The translations under genes were made by a program, and so were the position numbers. Shown here in pieces: positions 1 to 13,459 of a DNA stretch of 64,000 nt. Source of the stretch: Toxoplasma gondii ME49 (lineage: Eukaryota > Apicomplexa > Conoidasida > Eucoccidiorida > Sarcocystidae). The stretch covers positions 2,612,691 through 2,676,690 of the forward strand of contig NC_031471.1 in the NCBI RefSeq assembly GCF_000006565.2, written 5' to 3'. Positions within the stretch are counted from its first letter, which is position 1. Each line of letters opens with the position of its first letter. The notes under the pieces are model-generated. The model saw nothing but the letters and a program-made list of their open reading frames with translations. It ran no database searches and was not told the DNA's origin.

Positions 1-2247
1 TGTGAATGCATGTTCTGCAAAAAGAAGTAAAAGAAGGTGAGGAGGGAAAGCTGCCGAGATCTCTTTCCGAACGTGTGCAGTACGCGGTGTAAGCGAACTG
101 CGAACTTTTCGAGTCTACCACTATTCGAACTGTTCAGTGATAAAGACCCCCAAAAAGGGTACGCGAGTGCGGGTCGGAAACAAGGAACATGCGACCTACG
201 CCACGATACAGTTAGTGGAGGTCTTGAATTCAATCTGAGGCAAACGCGACGAGCGAAGTACGGAGATGCGTTCTGACAAGCTTCGAATTCTTTTCTACAG
301 AGAGACGGAGAGAGAAGAAGAACGCTGCTCTTGCGACATATACTATTTCTGTGAGTGTGCCCGGTAAATACAGTCAATGTCTGGCCAGCGAGCAAACGGA
401 GCACCCAGAGCATCTGCGAGTCACCTTTCCAGATATGCCTGTCTTTCAATGGTGTGCTCTGCAGCCAAAGCCATCTTAAAAGTTAAGCGTTTCAGTCGCC
501 GCGACCTCCGTTCTCCACATAAATACACGCGGAGAAAACTGTAGAAGGAGACCCCGCTTACAGCTGAACGCAGTCTCAGAGAACAGAGAGTGGAACGTGA
601 CCTGGGTCCTTCAGCTCTGTAGTGATGACTTTTTTTCGACGAAGCATGCAGAGAAAGATGCAGAAAAACATGGAAAAGCCGAGGGAGAAGTGAAGAAGTG
701 TACACAAGCAAACGCAAGAAGGCCCCAGGAACCTCTGAACGAGCTGGAATAAATCAAAAAATTCGAACTTATGCGAAAAAGTCGAGACGGACGGCACAGG
801 GAAGAGACAGCCTGTGAAATAAAAGGGTCTGCGAAACGAGAGAAATGACGCACAGAAAAGACGAAACAGAACAAGCGAGAACACAGAAAGGGACAAGACT
901 CAGCGGAGCTTCGTCTTGTTGACACACTCGCCGAAAGCTACCTTGTATCTCGATCAGATGTACTATTTCCATCTCGAAATTGAACACACCTTATGCATAA
1001 TGCATATAAATTTTAATACATATATATATATCTATTTATACATCGTATGGCCGTATATTTGTTTCTAGGCCACTCTGCTTCGTTTTCTCGTTTCTCTTGC
1101 CTGCGTGCATGTAAAACGCGCTTGAGAAAAGATGGGCAGTTCAAATCTCAGTCCTTTTTGGACTGTTCCTGTCAAAGCTTTCTGCTTCTGACCATATTAG
1201 CCAATAGAGCTTCCTTCTTTGCATTTCTCTCTCCGCAGCCTCTAATGCGGTTTTCTCAGTCAGTGCCCTCTTTTCTCTCCGCTGTTCTGTCTCGCGCGTG
1301 GTGCTGTTCTCTCTGTGCTTCCTTTACTTTTGTGCATTTCATCGAGTTTCTTACGTCCTTCCGCAGCGAGCGTTTCGCCATCTTTTATTACATGCTGCCT
1401 CGTGTATCTACAACGTCGTCACTATATCTGTCCTCAGCCGTTTCCCCCTCTTTTTTCTCCAGAACGCTTTCTCCTCTTCGCAGCTCACCGTCGCGGCCTT
1501 CTCGCTTTTTTTCTCCCCTCTCTGGCTTCGTTTTCTCTTTCTCGCTTTTTCTCTTCCCTCTCCAGCTTCCAGTCCGTCCTCTCCGGTGTCCACAAAACAT
1601 CTCCAGGGTGTACGCACACCCCAGCGGGAAGAGCTGCCGCGTGTACAGCCAAGGATGTGTGCCTCTTCGTCACCTCGCGCTGCCTCACTCGATTGAGTCT
1701 TCTGGAGGAAAAAGGAGTTTTTTTAAGTGTGTGTTGCCGCATCGTTGCGATTCTTCGTATTCGACTGCGTCTTGCCTTCCACCCGTTGCGGTGTACTCGT
1801 TTTACCTACTCTCGAAACACCGTCAGTCGACTGTCCGAACGCCGCAGGCACAACACCGCGCTTCATGTTCCCTTCTCTCCGGAAGAGTTGATTCCAGATG
1901 CTAAGTTTCTGTCTGAAAAAGTTGAAAATAGGTCTTCCAGTCCGAAAGTGTTGCTCTCGTTTTTTGCGCTGCTTTTTGTCGAAGGCAACTCCAAACGCCT
2001 CGGCTCTGAGAACAGAAACGCTCGGGCGCTTCTCTTCTTCTCCCCGTCTCGCAGAGATACGTCCAACACAGTCGATGTTGAGCAACTTCCACGTGGTGGA
2101 GTATTGAGAACAATCATTTTTTAAAGCTGCTGTCAGCAGACCGCGAGGGCGGTGGTGCACAGCAACCGGAGAACAAACTAGGTTCTCTGTTTTCGCAGCG
2201 AAAAGCCTACTCAGACCTTTCAGGCCCTGTACACACCCGCCGCAAAG
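1..2247. other. 5' flank of the FYVE gene, no gene seen
   Basis: No convincing coding exon is visible. From about 1080 to 1800 the plus strand is strongly pyrimidine-rich, which opens long Ser/Phe/Leu-rich frames without recognisable protein character. A short TA tract lies near 1020-1033. The stretch probably holds the promoter and 5' UTR of the gene starting at 2248. A polypyrimidine-AG acceptor-like site just before 2223 could end a 5' UTR intron. Confidence 0.4.
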
Positions 2248-3254
2248 ATGCCTGTCTCGCCCTCGGCTTCCGACCCTCCAGAGGTCTCCCCGCGACCGAT
2301 GGGAGATGCAGCAGCGGAGAGGGAGAGACGACAAGCCGCGGCTTCTTCTTCCTCTTCTTCCAGTTCTTCTTCTACTTCTCCTTCCAACTCCTCTTCTTTC
2401 GCCTCCTTTGCCTTCGCTTCTACGTGCTCGTCTGGTCGTCCCCGAGTGCGCAGAGGTGGAGGAGAGGAGGCGACAGAAAAGGCGGCGCGCGAGACACGGA
2501 AGAAGTTGTCGCCGGTCCCCAGTGACATGAGCGAGAACGAAAATCCACGAAGGTTCAGTCGCGCGAGAGACAGTGAGCCAACCGCTCGTGTTGCCGAACT
2601 CCCGCGAGGCTCAGGCGAACCTGACGCAGGCCGAAACGTCGACTGGTGAGAAAAAAAAGTTGCAGCGAAGGAAAGGAAAACGCAAAAGTGACGTGTACGT
2701 GGAGGAAAGAAAGAACAAGCAAAGAGAAGAAAGACGACGAAAAAAGCTGGAAGGAAAGGAACAACAGGCGTTCATGGGATAGAACGAAAGGACAACGAAG
2801 AGCAAGGTGGTGAAGGAGAGCAAAGTGGTGAAGGGGAAAACACAAGAAGTCCTTCCACTGGTGTAAGTGTTGTGTGTATGAACTTTCAAACAAATTTCCT
2901 AACCGAGTAGGACTTTCTTCAGAGACGCGACTTGTTGTGTTATCTAGACAAGAAAAGGCAACGAAGCTGGAACCGATCAAGAAGGACTCCCGAGAAACAC
3001 ATTCCTCTCTTTGAGACAGGGCAAAGAAGAGAGAGACAGAAAGCAGGAGGACCAGTGAAAGTTCTTTACCCGCGAAGCAGGTGTATGTACACTCCGTTCT
3101 CCTTTTGTGTCTTCCACTCTGACGACACTGTTGCAGTCTGCGCCCCGGTCACCTCGTGGAGTTCTCCATGTCTCCTCCTCTCTTTATCCTTTGCGCTATC
3201 TCCTGCCTCCTTCTGTCTCTTACGCTCCACTTCTTCGCCCTCCTCCCTCTACGC

Positions 3255-3294
<40 letters not shown>

Positions 3295-4121
3295 TCAGGA
3301 ATGTACCTGGAGACACGTGAACATACAAACATATATATATATATATATATATATAAATATATGTATATATATGTGTATATGTATAGGAAGTCGTGCACAT
3401 GAGTGAGTGTTGAGTACTTGTTTTCTTTACCAGGGTGCCGAGCGACGAAGTGACTTGTTGCAGCCACTGTGGAAGTCTCTTCAGCGTGACACACTGGAAA
3501 CATCACTGTCGAGCATGCGGAAAGGTAGGTCGGGAGTTTTTTGGAAGATTAATGAGGAGCCTTCTTCTTTTCTCAGTTTCTTCTTGTTGGAGCCGGAAGG
3601 CGCGTCTGAGCCGCGCACGGAGTCGCAAGGTCGTCTCTGCTTCTTTCCATCTCCTCGTCGTCTCTGCCACTCGTGCTTATAGTGGCGCTTGGAGGAACTC
3701 CTCCGGATCGCTCTGAACCTTGGAAGCGCTATTGACTCTTGTGCGCCCTGGGGTGTTTCTGGCTTTTCTTTCTCTTCAGTTGTTCACTTGTGTAGCTGTT
3801 CTTCCTCGGTTTTCTCTTCTCTCTCGACCGACGGCGTCTGTCTGCCTCTCCTTGACCGGCCTCTCCTTCTCCTGCGTTTCGTTCTCCAGGTTTTCTGTGG
3901 GGAGTGCTCGACCACGCGCATTCGACTCCCCGACCTCGGCTACTTCGAGAAAGTTCGCGTCTGTGTAAGCTTGGCGCGACACCTCAAACACTCCCAGAGA
4001 AAACTGTGTAGACACGGTCTCTCTATCTTCATACATCCACCTCCATGTTTTTGCTCACTCGCTTTAAAATATACATAAACGTATCTTGTATCAATGCATG
4101 CATGCGCAATGCGTATTCATT

Positions 4122-4156
<35 letters not shown>

Positions 4157-4779
4157 ACACGTATCCTTCTGTTGACTCTTGTGTGAATACGCATAATCCA
4201 GTGTGTAGGCATGTGTATGTGTGGACGTCGATACGCGCAATTCCACTCGTGTATTCACGGAAGCATTTCTGCTGTTGTAGGCACTGTCTCAGGGGAAGGT
4301 GCTTGCTGTCGTTACGGGTGCAGACGTATATACACCGCAAGTGCGTTGCGTGCGTTCCGTTTTAGTGCCCCGTGGCATATGGCGAGCGTTTCCCAGTCGC
4401 TGGGTTCATGTGAATCTTTGACGTTTCTCTGCACTGAGATCTTCTCCACCTCGAGTCTCTTCTCCTCGCTGAGTGCGCCTCTACGGCGCGTCTGTTTCTC
4501 TCAGGGCACTCCTCCGTGGGCGCGATTTACGTTCAGTGGCTTCGTTTGCAACGTGTTTCGGTGCAAATCCCAGACCAACTTTCTGCCTGAACTTTTGGAA
4601 ATAAAGAGGGAAAATTGTGGCGCACAGTTGCGTCGGCTTCACTCAGGACCTTGTCTCATTCACCGATTCCTTCTCTGACCCTGCTCCTGTGATTCTCTGC
4701 TTGCAGGACGGTAGGAACACTCAAGATCTGCGACACATCGACGCCTTGACGCTCCCAATCTCACAACATGCAGCCGTTG

Positions 4780-4812
<33 letters not shown>

Positions 4813-7800
4813 TAGCTCTGTGTATAAATGCATGCATACGTACATACACATGTATATATATATATATATATGTATTTGTTTGTGTATGCTTTTTCATGGG
4901 AGAGAGGAGAGAGAAGGGCGTACGGTTTAGAGCGCTCGGTCTTGTAAGACTCGGCGTAGTTGCTGCCGAGACACAGCGTGTGTGTGGCATGCATCAATCG
5001 TTTCGCGTCACGCGTTGCAGACCCGTTAGCGCTCTGAGTTAATTCTGCAAAGCAGACTCGAATCTGTGGGTGCTGTCGGGACTTGGCGGAGTGGCGCTGA
5101 CAAAAGGCACGGAAGCGAGAGAGACCGCAAGTGTACTTTCTCTTCCTGCATGCGTTTCAGCGTTGTCGCGCTCCTGTCTCGCTTTGTCTTCGTGCCACAA
5201 TCGTCTTTTCTTCTGTGGTCTTTCTCCCGGATGTTTAGACGGTGCACCAGTTTACGTATCTCCCCAGCTTTCCACCTTTTGGTGTGTGCGTATGGCTTCT
5301 TCCCTGTCGAGTTCCTTGTTTATGAGCACCTACAGTCACATTTACCAGCAACACTTGTTTAGTGTGCACAGGTGAGTAACGCGTTGGAAGCGTATCCGCC
5401 AACCGTCGAGTTCTCGTCTCGACCGCGTCCTCTCTGTCATGTCGTGAGCCTCGTCCTTTCGCTCTCTGGTCGCATCACAGTGGAGCTTACGGCTTTTCAA
5501 GGCACATACGCATCACGGAACATCTTCTCGGAAAGATCTGCATTCTGCCGCTCTCGATCGTTTCTGCAGACTGTGCCCTCGCCCGTGCGTCCTCTCACAC
5601 CCTCTCCCTGCAGGAGGATCTCGGTGAGGCTTTCTTCCCGCTGAGATATCGACTGTAAAACGACACAGGGGAGACAGTCTCAGTGGCTTCTTCAAAGCGC
5701 AAACAGCGAACGTTGTAGAGCGCATGGCACCTGTGATATGGAGCCGCACTGCTGGGAGCTCGGCGCGTTCGATTTCACTGCTTCGCAACCTCAGGATGCT
5801 TTCGTCAAGAGGCGTGCTTTAGGCCAAAGATATTGACTCAACATGACGAAGCTCACAATCATGCAGATATACATACCTGCACAGTGACACGTGTGTACAT
5901 TCATATACGTATGTATGCGTACACATATATATGCGTATATTCATATATATATATATATATATACATATATGTATGTATATAAATACGAACATATATCTAT
6001 ATACATCTGTATGCATGCATATATATATATATATATTTCTGTATATATATATATATGTTCATATGGATATATTTTTATGCAAATAGATCTACACATGCGG
6101 ATGCATGTGTATATATACGTATGCAAGCGAAGACGTACTTCCATGTACTTCTACATTTTCATGTGTATGAGTGGAGGGTTTCTCCCTCTCTCGTCAGATA
6201 TTTGACGAGTGTGGGAGGAGAATTACACGTCGTCCTTCCGGCGTCGCGTGTCTGTTCACATTGCACATTCCACCGGTGCAGTTTTTCGTCTTGCGAGGAG
6301 AGGCTTTTCAGCGCGCACAAGCGCTACAACGAAGGAGAGACTGACACTCTGGGCGGTTGTCTCTGTTTGCGTCAGACGTGAAGGAGCAAATCAATGCGAA
6401 CTTGAAACTTGCGCTGGAAGAGAAGACGAAGCAACTCGAAGGCTTTCGCTCTTTTCTCCTCGAAGTCGAAGGACTTCTTCTCTCGGGAACTCAGCGCAGT
6501 CTCTGCTTCTCGACTGGGCGTACACCGGGAGATCCGCCTTCCGTGTCGACGCATGCAGCTCAAGCAGCAGGATGGACCAGGTAACGATTCTTTGACTGTT
6601 TTTCTGAGCGCATAACGCGCACTGGCTCGTCTCCGCAACTCAAGTTGAATATCCAGAGAGACATCATAATGCCTGGGATGCTGAATAGGCTAGGAGAGAC
6701 AGAAGACAGACAACCCAGTTCTCGTTCTCGCTAGCGAGACTTCTTCATCTCTTCGTTCTTTGAAGCCCTCGTGCGGCCTGCCGACGGAAAGACCAGAACT
6801 TCCTTGGTTGACAGATTTCCCCTTCCTGCTTCTCGTTTGCTTTCCCCTGCGTCCCCCTCCTGCACTTTGCCAGCGGTTCCGCCGTGTTCCCTCCTCTTCT
6901 TTTTGTGTCTCTTTTCTCTCTTCTGTCGCGAACTCAGAGAGGGGAGGGGCATTTCCTCGAGGCTGACTTGAGTTTTTGTGAAGATGCTCCCCTGTCTTTT
7001 TAGCGAGGACGAATTCTCCCTTCTGATGCGGCAGAGCGAAAACGGCCTGAGGCAATTGACACAGCGCCTTCAGCAGTACGAGGAGGACTTTGAGGACGTG
7101 TGAGTATCCTCAAAAAGCGAACTTTTGCGTTCTTCTTTCCTGCCTCTTCCTCGTGCATCGTTTTGCGTATGTTGGATGTGTTTTATAAAATTCCTCTTTG
7201 TGTGCGGAAGAGTTCTCAATTCCTCAACTTTTATCGATCGGAGGAGCACTCGCTTTCGCTTTGACTCGCCAACTCTCGGTGTTTCTTTTTTCCCCTTCTC
7301 CTGTTCAGCGCATGCAGCGCCCTTTCGCAATGCTTTCCATCTCCTCGGCGTCTTGTGAGCGGCGTCATCTCAGTATATGTGCATCTGTGTATAAATCCTA
7401 CATGTATATATGTGCTTTTTTTTCATATGCGCATGTACATTCATGTGCATAGATTAGATAATACAGATACAAAGAAATCCTTATTTTTCCTTTTTGAGTC
7501 GTCGGCCTTGAGGACAGGACATGCAGACGAACAGGTTATCTTCTGGTACGTTTCCTTCGCTGCAGAGGGACCTGCAAGCACAATGAGTTGCGTACGGAGG
7601 CGACATTCTCTTTTATTTTCTCTTTTTATTTTCAGACGCGCGCAACTTGAGGCGCTTGAGAGCGAGAGGGACGAGCACCGAAGCCACGCGTATGAACTGG
7701 AGAGGTGCTTGCATGCGTCGCGAGTGGAGATGACGCAAATGAAGGAGGTTGCAGCTGACCGGGAAGCTCTGCGGGCTGTCGTGGAGGTTCGTCGAGCAGA

Positions 7801-9599
7801 AACTCTCTTCGAACGACATATGCAGATTCCATGAACATGCAGCTTCGGTGCATGAATATTCTAGACATACACAACACACGAATGCACAGAAATGCAGGTA
7901 CCGGTAAATGCGCATGGATACACATGCATGTGCAAAAGCAGGTGCTCATGCATACCTATTCATGTGCACCCGCACACATTTACATCTACATACTCATACA
8001 TACACATACACGTATGTATAGAACAAGAATGAATCATCTACAGGGCACACAGGTAGCAGCTGTCGATGATACGTCGTGCGGTATTGAGGAGTCGCGAGTC
8101 GAAGCTTTGGCAGACGAGAACTCGCATCGTGGCTCAGGTGTCTGTGGTTCTCAGGAGCAGAAACGAGAGTTGGAGGAGCAGCGGCGGCAGCTGGTCGGGC
8201 TTCAGCAACGCTGTGTGACTTTGGAGAGGTAGGAGCGACGCCTCAGTTCACTGTGTGGAGTTTTTGCTTTCGGCGCTTTCTGTGCGCTCTTCAGCTGTGC
8301 CTGTATCTTCTTTGCTCTTCTCTGTCTGTCTCTCTGCAAGCGGATGCCCCAACTACCGAACCTCCGGTTTGGAAGAAAGGACCTTTAGAACTGCACAGTG
8401 TGCTGGAAACACCCATTCAGGTTCGCGCGCTTTCTCGGTGGCCTTTGTTTCTTCAGCAAATCAGCGGCCGCGCAGTCGCCTTCGCGCTCGCGCTCAACTG
8501 GCCGAGGAGACACTGCCGCCTCTCTGGCTTCGACTGTGGAGCCCTACACTTGGAGGGGCTCTGGCTCCGACCGCGGTCGTGGCGCCTCGGCGGGTGTGTC
8601 TCCAGGAGACACCTCGATCCTGAAAGGGAGCTTCTTTGGCAGAGACCCTTCAGATCTCTCGAGGAGACCAGTGATTGTCGGGCGAACCGACGATTTGGAT
8701 GACTTCGCCGTCGCGTTCACAGTTGCCGATGGCTTAGGAGTGAGTGGCCTATGGGGGAGAAGGCAGAAACAACGGAAGGCAGCGAAAAGACACGTTCGAT
8801 GCGCGAGTCGTGCAGCACGCGTAGGGTAGCTTCCAGCAAGCGCGAATAAGTTGAGGCAACCTGTCAGTGTCTCTCTTGGTGCTCTTTAAGGAATGAGAGA
8901 ACCAGGAAAGAAGTCCTGGTGCTCAAGAGCAAAAGCATGGCGAGAAGGATGGCGACAGGCAGACGGCGCGTTTTTCTGGCGGCAACAAGACGATAAAAAG
9001 TGCCGACCGAGAAGCGATGAGGGAAGCAAGGCACACCCTGCAGAGACGGTGCAGTCGCGAGAAGCCGCTGACGGGTCAGCGCCATCTCCTCTCCCTTCTC
9101 TCGAGCTCTCTTGTCCCTCGTCCACAGGATAAATTGTCAACAGAAGTCTTCTTCACTTCTTTCCTTCGCTTCACCAAAAGGACCTGCGAGCAACAACAGT
9201 GCCTTGGTCGATTGTTCCTGCGCGGCGAGCAGTCCGTCCAACATGCGAAATCTGGGTTCTGCGTGAAACGCTTCAGGAAAATGCAGCTGCTTTCAGAAAT
9301 GGTTTTCCCTGGTGGGGAATATGCTCTACAGAGAGATATAGATACATATAGAAGTATAGATACAGAGATATGTATATACAACTGTTTTGTGAGCGGCTGC
9401 ATGTCGATCCACAATGCGCGGTTTAGTGGAGAGGAAGTGGCAACGAACTTTTTCTTTGTTTTCTTGTTCTCAGGACTCCCAAGATCGCTTCCATGGCTCG
9501 TGGTTCCAGTCCCTGTGGGTGCGTTGCCGCCGTTGCTGTTGTAGGAGACGAAGAAGGTACTTTGTTGGCGGCTCTCGGTCTGCATGCGTCATCCAGTAA
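2248..9599 (+). CDS. FYVE zinc-finger and coiled-coil protein (multi-exon, middle unresolved)
   Basis: Exons I can phase: 2248-2645, 3434-3524, 3890-3964, then an unresolved stretch, then 6376-6580, 7004-7099, 7636-7786, 8044-8228, 8457-8739 and 9474-9599 (stop). The first ATG opens a disordered Ser/Glu-rich leader with a poly-Ser run. The spliced residues 133-188 form a FYVE domain: W133, C142/C145, the HHCRACG core around C158/C161, C166/C169 and the final RVC with C188. FYVE domains bind phosphatidylinositol 3-phosphate on endosomal membranes, so an endosome-like or apicoplast-associated trafficking role is inferred. Exons from 6376 to 8228 encode charged heptad-like helices typical of coiled coils. 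The last exon gives a Trp-, Cys- and Arg-rich tail. The eighth zinc ligand, two residues after C188, should lie in the next exon and was not found, so 3965-6375 is incomplete. A 10-nt micro-exon at 5614-5623 would restore the phase. Confidence 0.75.
3256..3392. repeat. TA microsatellite in intron
   Basis: Two long alternating TA tracts (about 3256-3292 and 3330-3365) with TG/TA interruptions lie in the first intron of the FYVE gene. They generate spurious Ile-Tyr frames on both strands. Confidence 0.95.
4124..4153. repeat. TA microsatellite in intron
   Basis: A run of about 15 TA dinucleotides follows a TGCATGCATGC motif in an intron of the FYVE gene. Confidence 0.95.
4779..4872. repeat. Paired TA microsatellites in intron
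   Basis: TA tracts at 4779-4814 and 4853-4872 flank a short TGCATGCATACGTACATACACA segment in an unresolved part of the FYVE gene. Confidence 0.95.
5890..6125. repeat. TA/TATG microsatellite block in intron
   Basis: About 235 bases of interrupted TA, TATG and TGCATGCATA repeats lie upstream of the 6376 exon. No exon is credible inside it. Confidence 0.9.
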
Positions 9600-12500
9600 T
9601 GCTTTTCGAGAGGAAATAGTTCTGTGAAGAAGGTCTCGAGATTTCCCTTACTTGATGCCAGCGGAGTCCACGTGTGCGTTAGGCTCAGGGAGTTACAGTG
9701 TCCCACGACACCTTCTTCCCTCTCGAGTTTCAGTGTGTCTCTCCTCAAAACATCGGCTGCCTTTCTCCGGCTCTTCTTTGTGCGGGATAGAAAGCTGGGT
9801 TTTCTGGTGCACTGGTTCGGATCCTACTGGCGTCTGCAGCAGTGGGGATTGAAAGCCGGGCAAGGTGAAAAAGAAGGAAACTTTGTTGCTGGTGAAGCCA
9901 CAGGAGCTTTCACGCTGGACGTTTGCGTTTTTTTCCAGCAGCGAAGGAGTCGCCGTCTCGTTGCCGCGAGCAGTGGCGGGCCACCCTTTCTGCAAGATCG
10001 AGAAAAGCTATCTTGGGGGGGTTCTCAAATAACGTCCGTGGTTTACTGTTGATTTCGGCTAAGCATCAGGCGTTCGCACTTTTCTTTGGTATCTCCCCGT
10101 GATAGCGCGTTGTTGACGGGCTGTTTCACACGTGGTTCGCCCCTAGGTCCTTTCTGGCTGTACTCTGTGCGTGTTGTCGTTGCAACGTTTTTCTCGTTCG
10201 AAGCACGATCTCTGTGGCGCTGCTCCCATGTGAATCCACGTCGGTTGATTCCGCTGAGTTTCCTGCTGGAACTAGAGGGTTTGTCGGGACTTTCTCCCGC
10301 AAGAAAGTCGAACAGGGACGCACGTGCAGAATGCGTTGCAGTGCGTCTCTCCTTGAAAGGGCTGGAGGGCGCTCGAGACGTCCAAGTGTCTATCCGTCCG
10401 AGCAAAGCGGCGCCGACGTATGGAAATTCGCTTCGGTCTCCTCACGTTTCAGTAAACACATGTATCTGCGCAGATCGACCGCGCTGAGACGAATCAAAGA
10501 GTGCCTGATGCTTTTATTCCCACGATGCTCGCTGGGGCGACAAATAAGTTGCCATAGCCTCCGTAGAAGCCGGCACTCAGAACGTAAAGACCGCAGCTAG
10601 AACGGATATTGGAATTATCACATATGTAGACATTGCCTCTGTACAAATGAATTTTGCGATGCAGAACAGTAGGACGCAAATCGAATCTTCGTCGCTCGAT
10701 TCCTCGAGCTGCACGAGAGTTTTAGGTGTACTCTTGTCCGCGCAAAAGCCGCTGCAAAGAGCGCTGCAGGACTCTCCACTTGGTCTTCCCTTGTCTAGAC
10801 CGCAAACGCCATCATAAATATGCCTTCGCCTACTCTTCTCTGACTCCAGCTAGCGGCATGTCCAGCGGTTTCAGCTCGAAATATGTTTTTCGTGTTCCTC
10901 TTGCATCCTTCATCGTCTCTAAGTACTTAGACCTTCTTTCTTATCCCTGTAAGGGTAAAAGGTTTCCTTATTTTTCACTGAACCGGTATCTCAAAGCATT
11001 TCTGCACCAGTCCCGCCCGCGCATCCTCACTCCATCGGGAAACGCAGATGCCACGTGTTGCCGCCACTCACGTAATAATGCCCAAACCCACAGCGGCTAC
11101 TTGTCTACCCAGATGGTGAATGTTAGCAACTGCACAAGGCGCTTCTGAAGTAAACCTAGACGCCCGCGAGGAGGTGAAGCGACCGGATTCGGCATGCGTA
11201 GTCTGGGGAAGAAGCATAGAGCTTAACTAACATAGGAAATAGGAGCTCGTGCCTGTTCCCTCAAACAGTGGTTTCCGAACCCACAGCAGAGGCGCATGCA
11301 GGGTAGAGTTCGAACATAACGCAACTGAGTCTTGCAGGTTTTCATGGTGAAAAGTGTTTAAGCGTGAGCAGGGTGCACGGCGCCCTTGTCGGCACTTGGG
11401 AATGAGAGTGTCGAGCGTGGATGCCGTGCCAATCGGATTTCACAGTGAGTTTGTCGAGCAGGAATCTCTCTGCAGTTGACGAAACAGGAGAGCTCTGCAC
11501 AAGACGCTTTGAAGTGGCGGTCGCTACGGAAAGGTTGAAGAAACGGGAGTTGACGCTGTGGCTGAGCCAACGCACTGGACGGCGAAAGACGCGACACAAC
11601 GTACAGAGCGGCACAAGGATTATTTATGTCCGTCTGTGCACCAACGTCGAAACTAGGTTATAAAGGTTAGGCATGAATTTGCCGCATTCAACGCAGCTTT
11701 CTAACGGTCTCCGTGGGCCTCAGTGAAGCGACGCCGGTGTGATATATCGAGCGTCTCCGGTTGCTTAGTGGACAAATATTGACTCGTTCGTTTCTCGAAC
11801 CTTTTGGATAGTTGCCGGACCAGCACACATCAGAGAAGGCGCCAAGTGTGTCAATGGGATTGCGTGCCTGCTGACGCATACTTTGGTTCTTGTTCACGGG
11901 AGCATCGTTCCATTGGTATCCAAGACTCCAGTGCCCCCTCTCACAATTGAACCCCTGACGGCCACGCGCCAATACGCGTCTTGGCGGTAGTGGTTCTTCA
12001 AGTGTTTCGGGTACGTCGTGCAGCTAAAAGTGTTCGACTTCAATATCATACAACATACTACAGGACTGGTTCTGTGCTTACACTAATTCAACATGCAAAG
12101 GCCTGCTGAAGAAAGATACGGGATCGTTGTTTGCTCGTTAGAGAGGACTGAGAGTTCACCACAGGAAACTAGCGCGCTCTGAAAGAATCCTGCTTGAGTT
12201 GCACGTGGTGTGGAATGCGCTCGCCATGAAAATTCTGACACATGTGCGTGTGTGTACCTAGCGAAGGTAATCTATGGTAAGAATATCCGTTCACTAAAAT
12301 AAAAGAAAAAGGCTTTCACGCTATGCGTTGTGCCTGCCGAGTCGCTCAAAGAAGCCATAGTCCCGTTTATCGTTGAAGGGATGTTAACGTACTCAGGGCT
12401 ATTTACCGGTTTGGATGTTGGCATGTCAGTTTTAGATCTTGAAGGTCTTTGTTCACTGGATCGTCTACAGCGAAGCTGTTTCGTCGGAATGACGCTGAAA

Positions 12501-13459
12501 CGAATTGTTACTCTCGATTAAGCCATGCGTTAAGGGTGTTTCAACGACGCCGTCAGCAGCAAGAGAAAAATTTATACAGTGGCCCGAATGTCGGCACTTT
12601 TGGGACTGTAACTTTGGCAGGCGGCTGCTCATCCGAGAGCCGTCGAAGAGTCTCCATCAAGGTATATCACACCACACCGTAGTTCGTGTGGTATCACCCT
12701 CTGCCAGCAGCAAAAGGAAAGCACCTTGTGAGAAAAACAGACGAAAGGAACCAGCAGGTTTGGCGCTTCAAGCTCACTCCATTTCACACACGCCTCTCTC
12801 GAATGGGTTTTCCTGCTCCGGAGTCAACCCCGGGAGACATACAGAAAAGCCCGTCCCAGCTCCAAACGATTGGGTCGAACACGCGAATTCACCAACAGTT
12901 GTTTCTGGGTCTGCTAGTGAACCAGAAAGCGAACTCTGTCGTTTTATTTCACCCACAAAACCTCTGCTAACCACATCGTCACGGGGACGCCGTCGCGGTC
13001 GCGTGTTCCTCCGGAGTTTCCAGCTAGTCCCGATACGTCGACAGTTCATTCTTTCAATGGATCAACACTGGCATTGGTGCCTCTTTGGAGGCGGCGTCTT
13101 TTTCCACCACTCGTGGACCAGGTGCAAGGGTCTCTGTGTTCGCTCGGCAACTATAACGCTCAGACGCGTTGCCGGAGAGCAAGTTCTCAGGCTTTGTCGA
13201 GCAAAGCTGAAGAACAAGTTCTCTTTCGGAGACGAGACGAGAAAAAGGCGAGGGTTGAAGAAGCAGAGATTTACAGCGGACAACGTGGTGGTATAGGGCT
13301 TCGGCTTTTCTCTGGTCTTGCTAAAGCCTCACCACCAGTGTTTCAAAAAAAAAGCTCACGTGTTCTCTGATGCCTTTGATGTTGCCATCGCAGCAGAAAA
13401 AAAGTGGAACACCGTCAACACACGTGTGTGCTGGTTTTTATTAAAAGAACGGGTCTCCT
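9600..13459. other. Intergenic: 3' flank of the FYVE gene
   Basis: I see no supported gene. A frame stays open on the plus strand from 12505 to 13296 (about 263 codons) but lacks an ATG at its start and resembles no family I know. The 3' UTR of the FYVE gene and the 3' end of the small minus-strand gene should fall here. A minus-strand AATAAA (13437-13442) lies about 18 bases past that gene's stop. Confidence 0.4.

Noticed and set aside
1047..2124. Overlapping long plus-strand frames rich in Ser, Phe and Leu.
   Set aside because: They arise from a pyrimidine-rich tract lacking stop codons and have no domain, good start or splice context.
3256..6125. Ile-Tyr-rich frames on both strands in the FYVE introns.
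   Set aside because: They are translations of TA microsatellites.
12505..13296. A 263-codon open frame on the plus strand.
   Set aside because: It opens with TTG rather than ATG, has mixed composition without a domain, and lies just past the 3' end of the minus-strand gene; probably chance or UTR.
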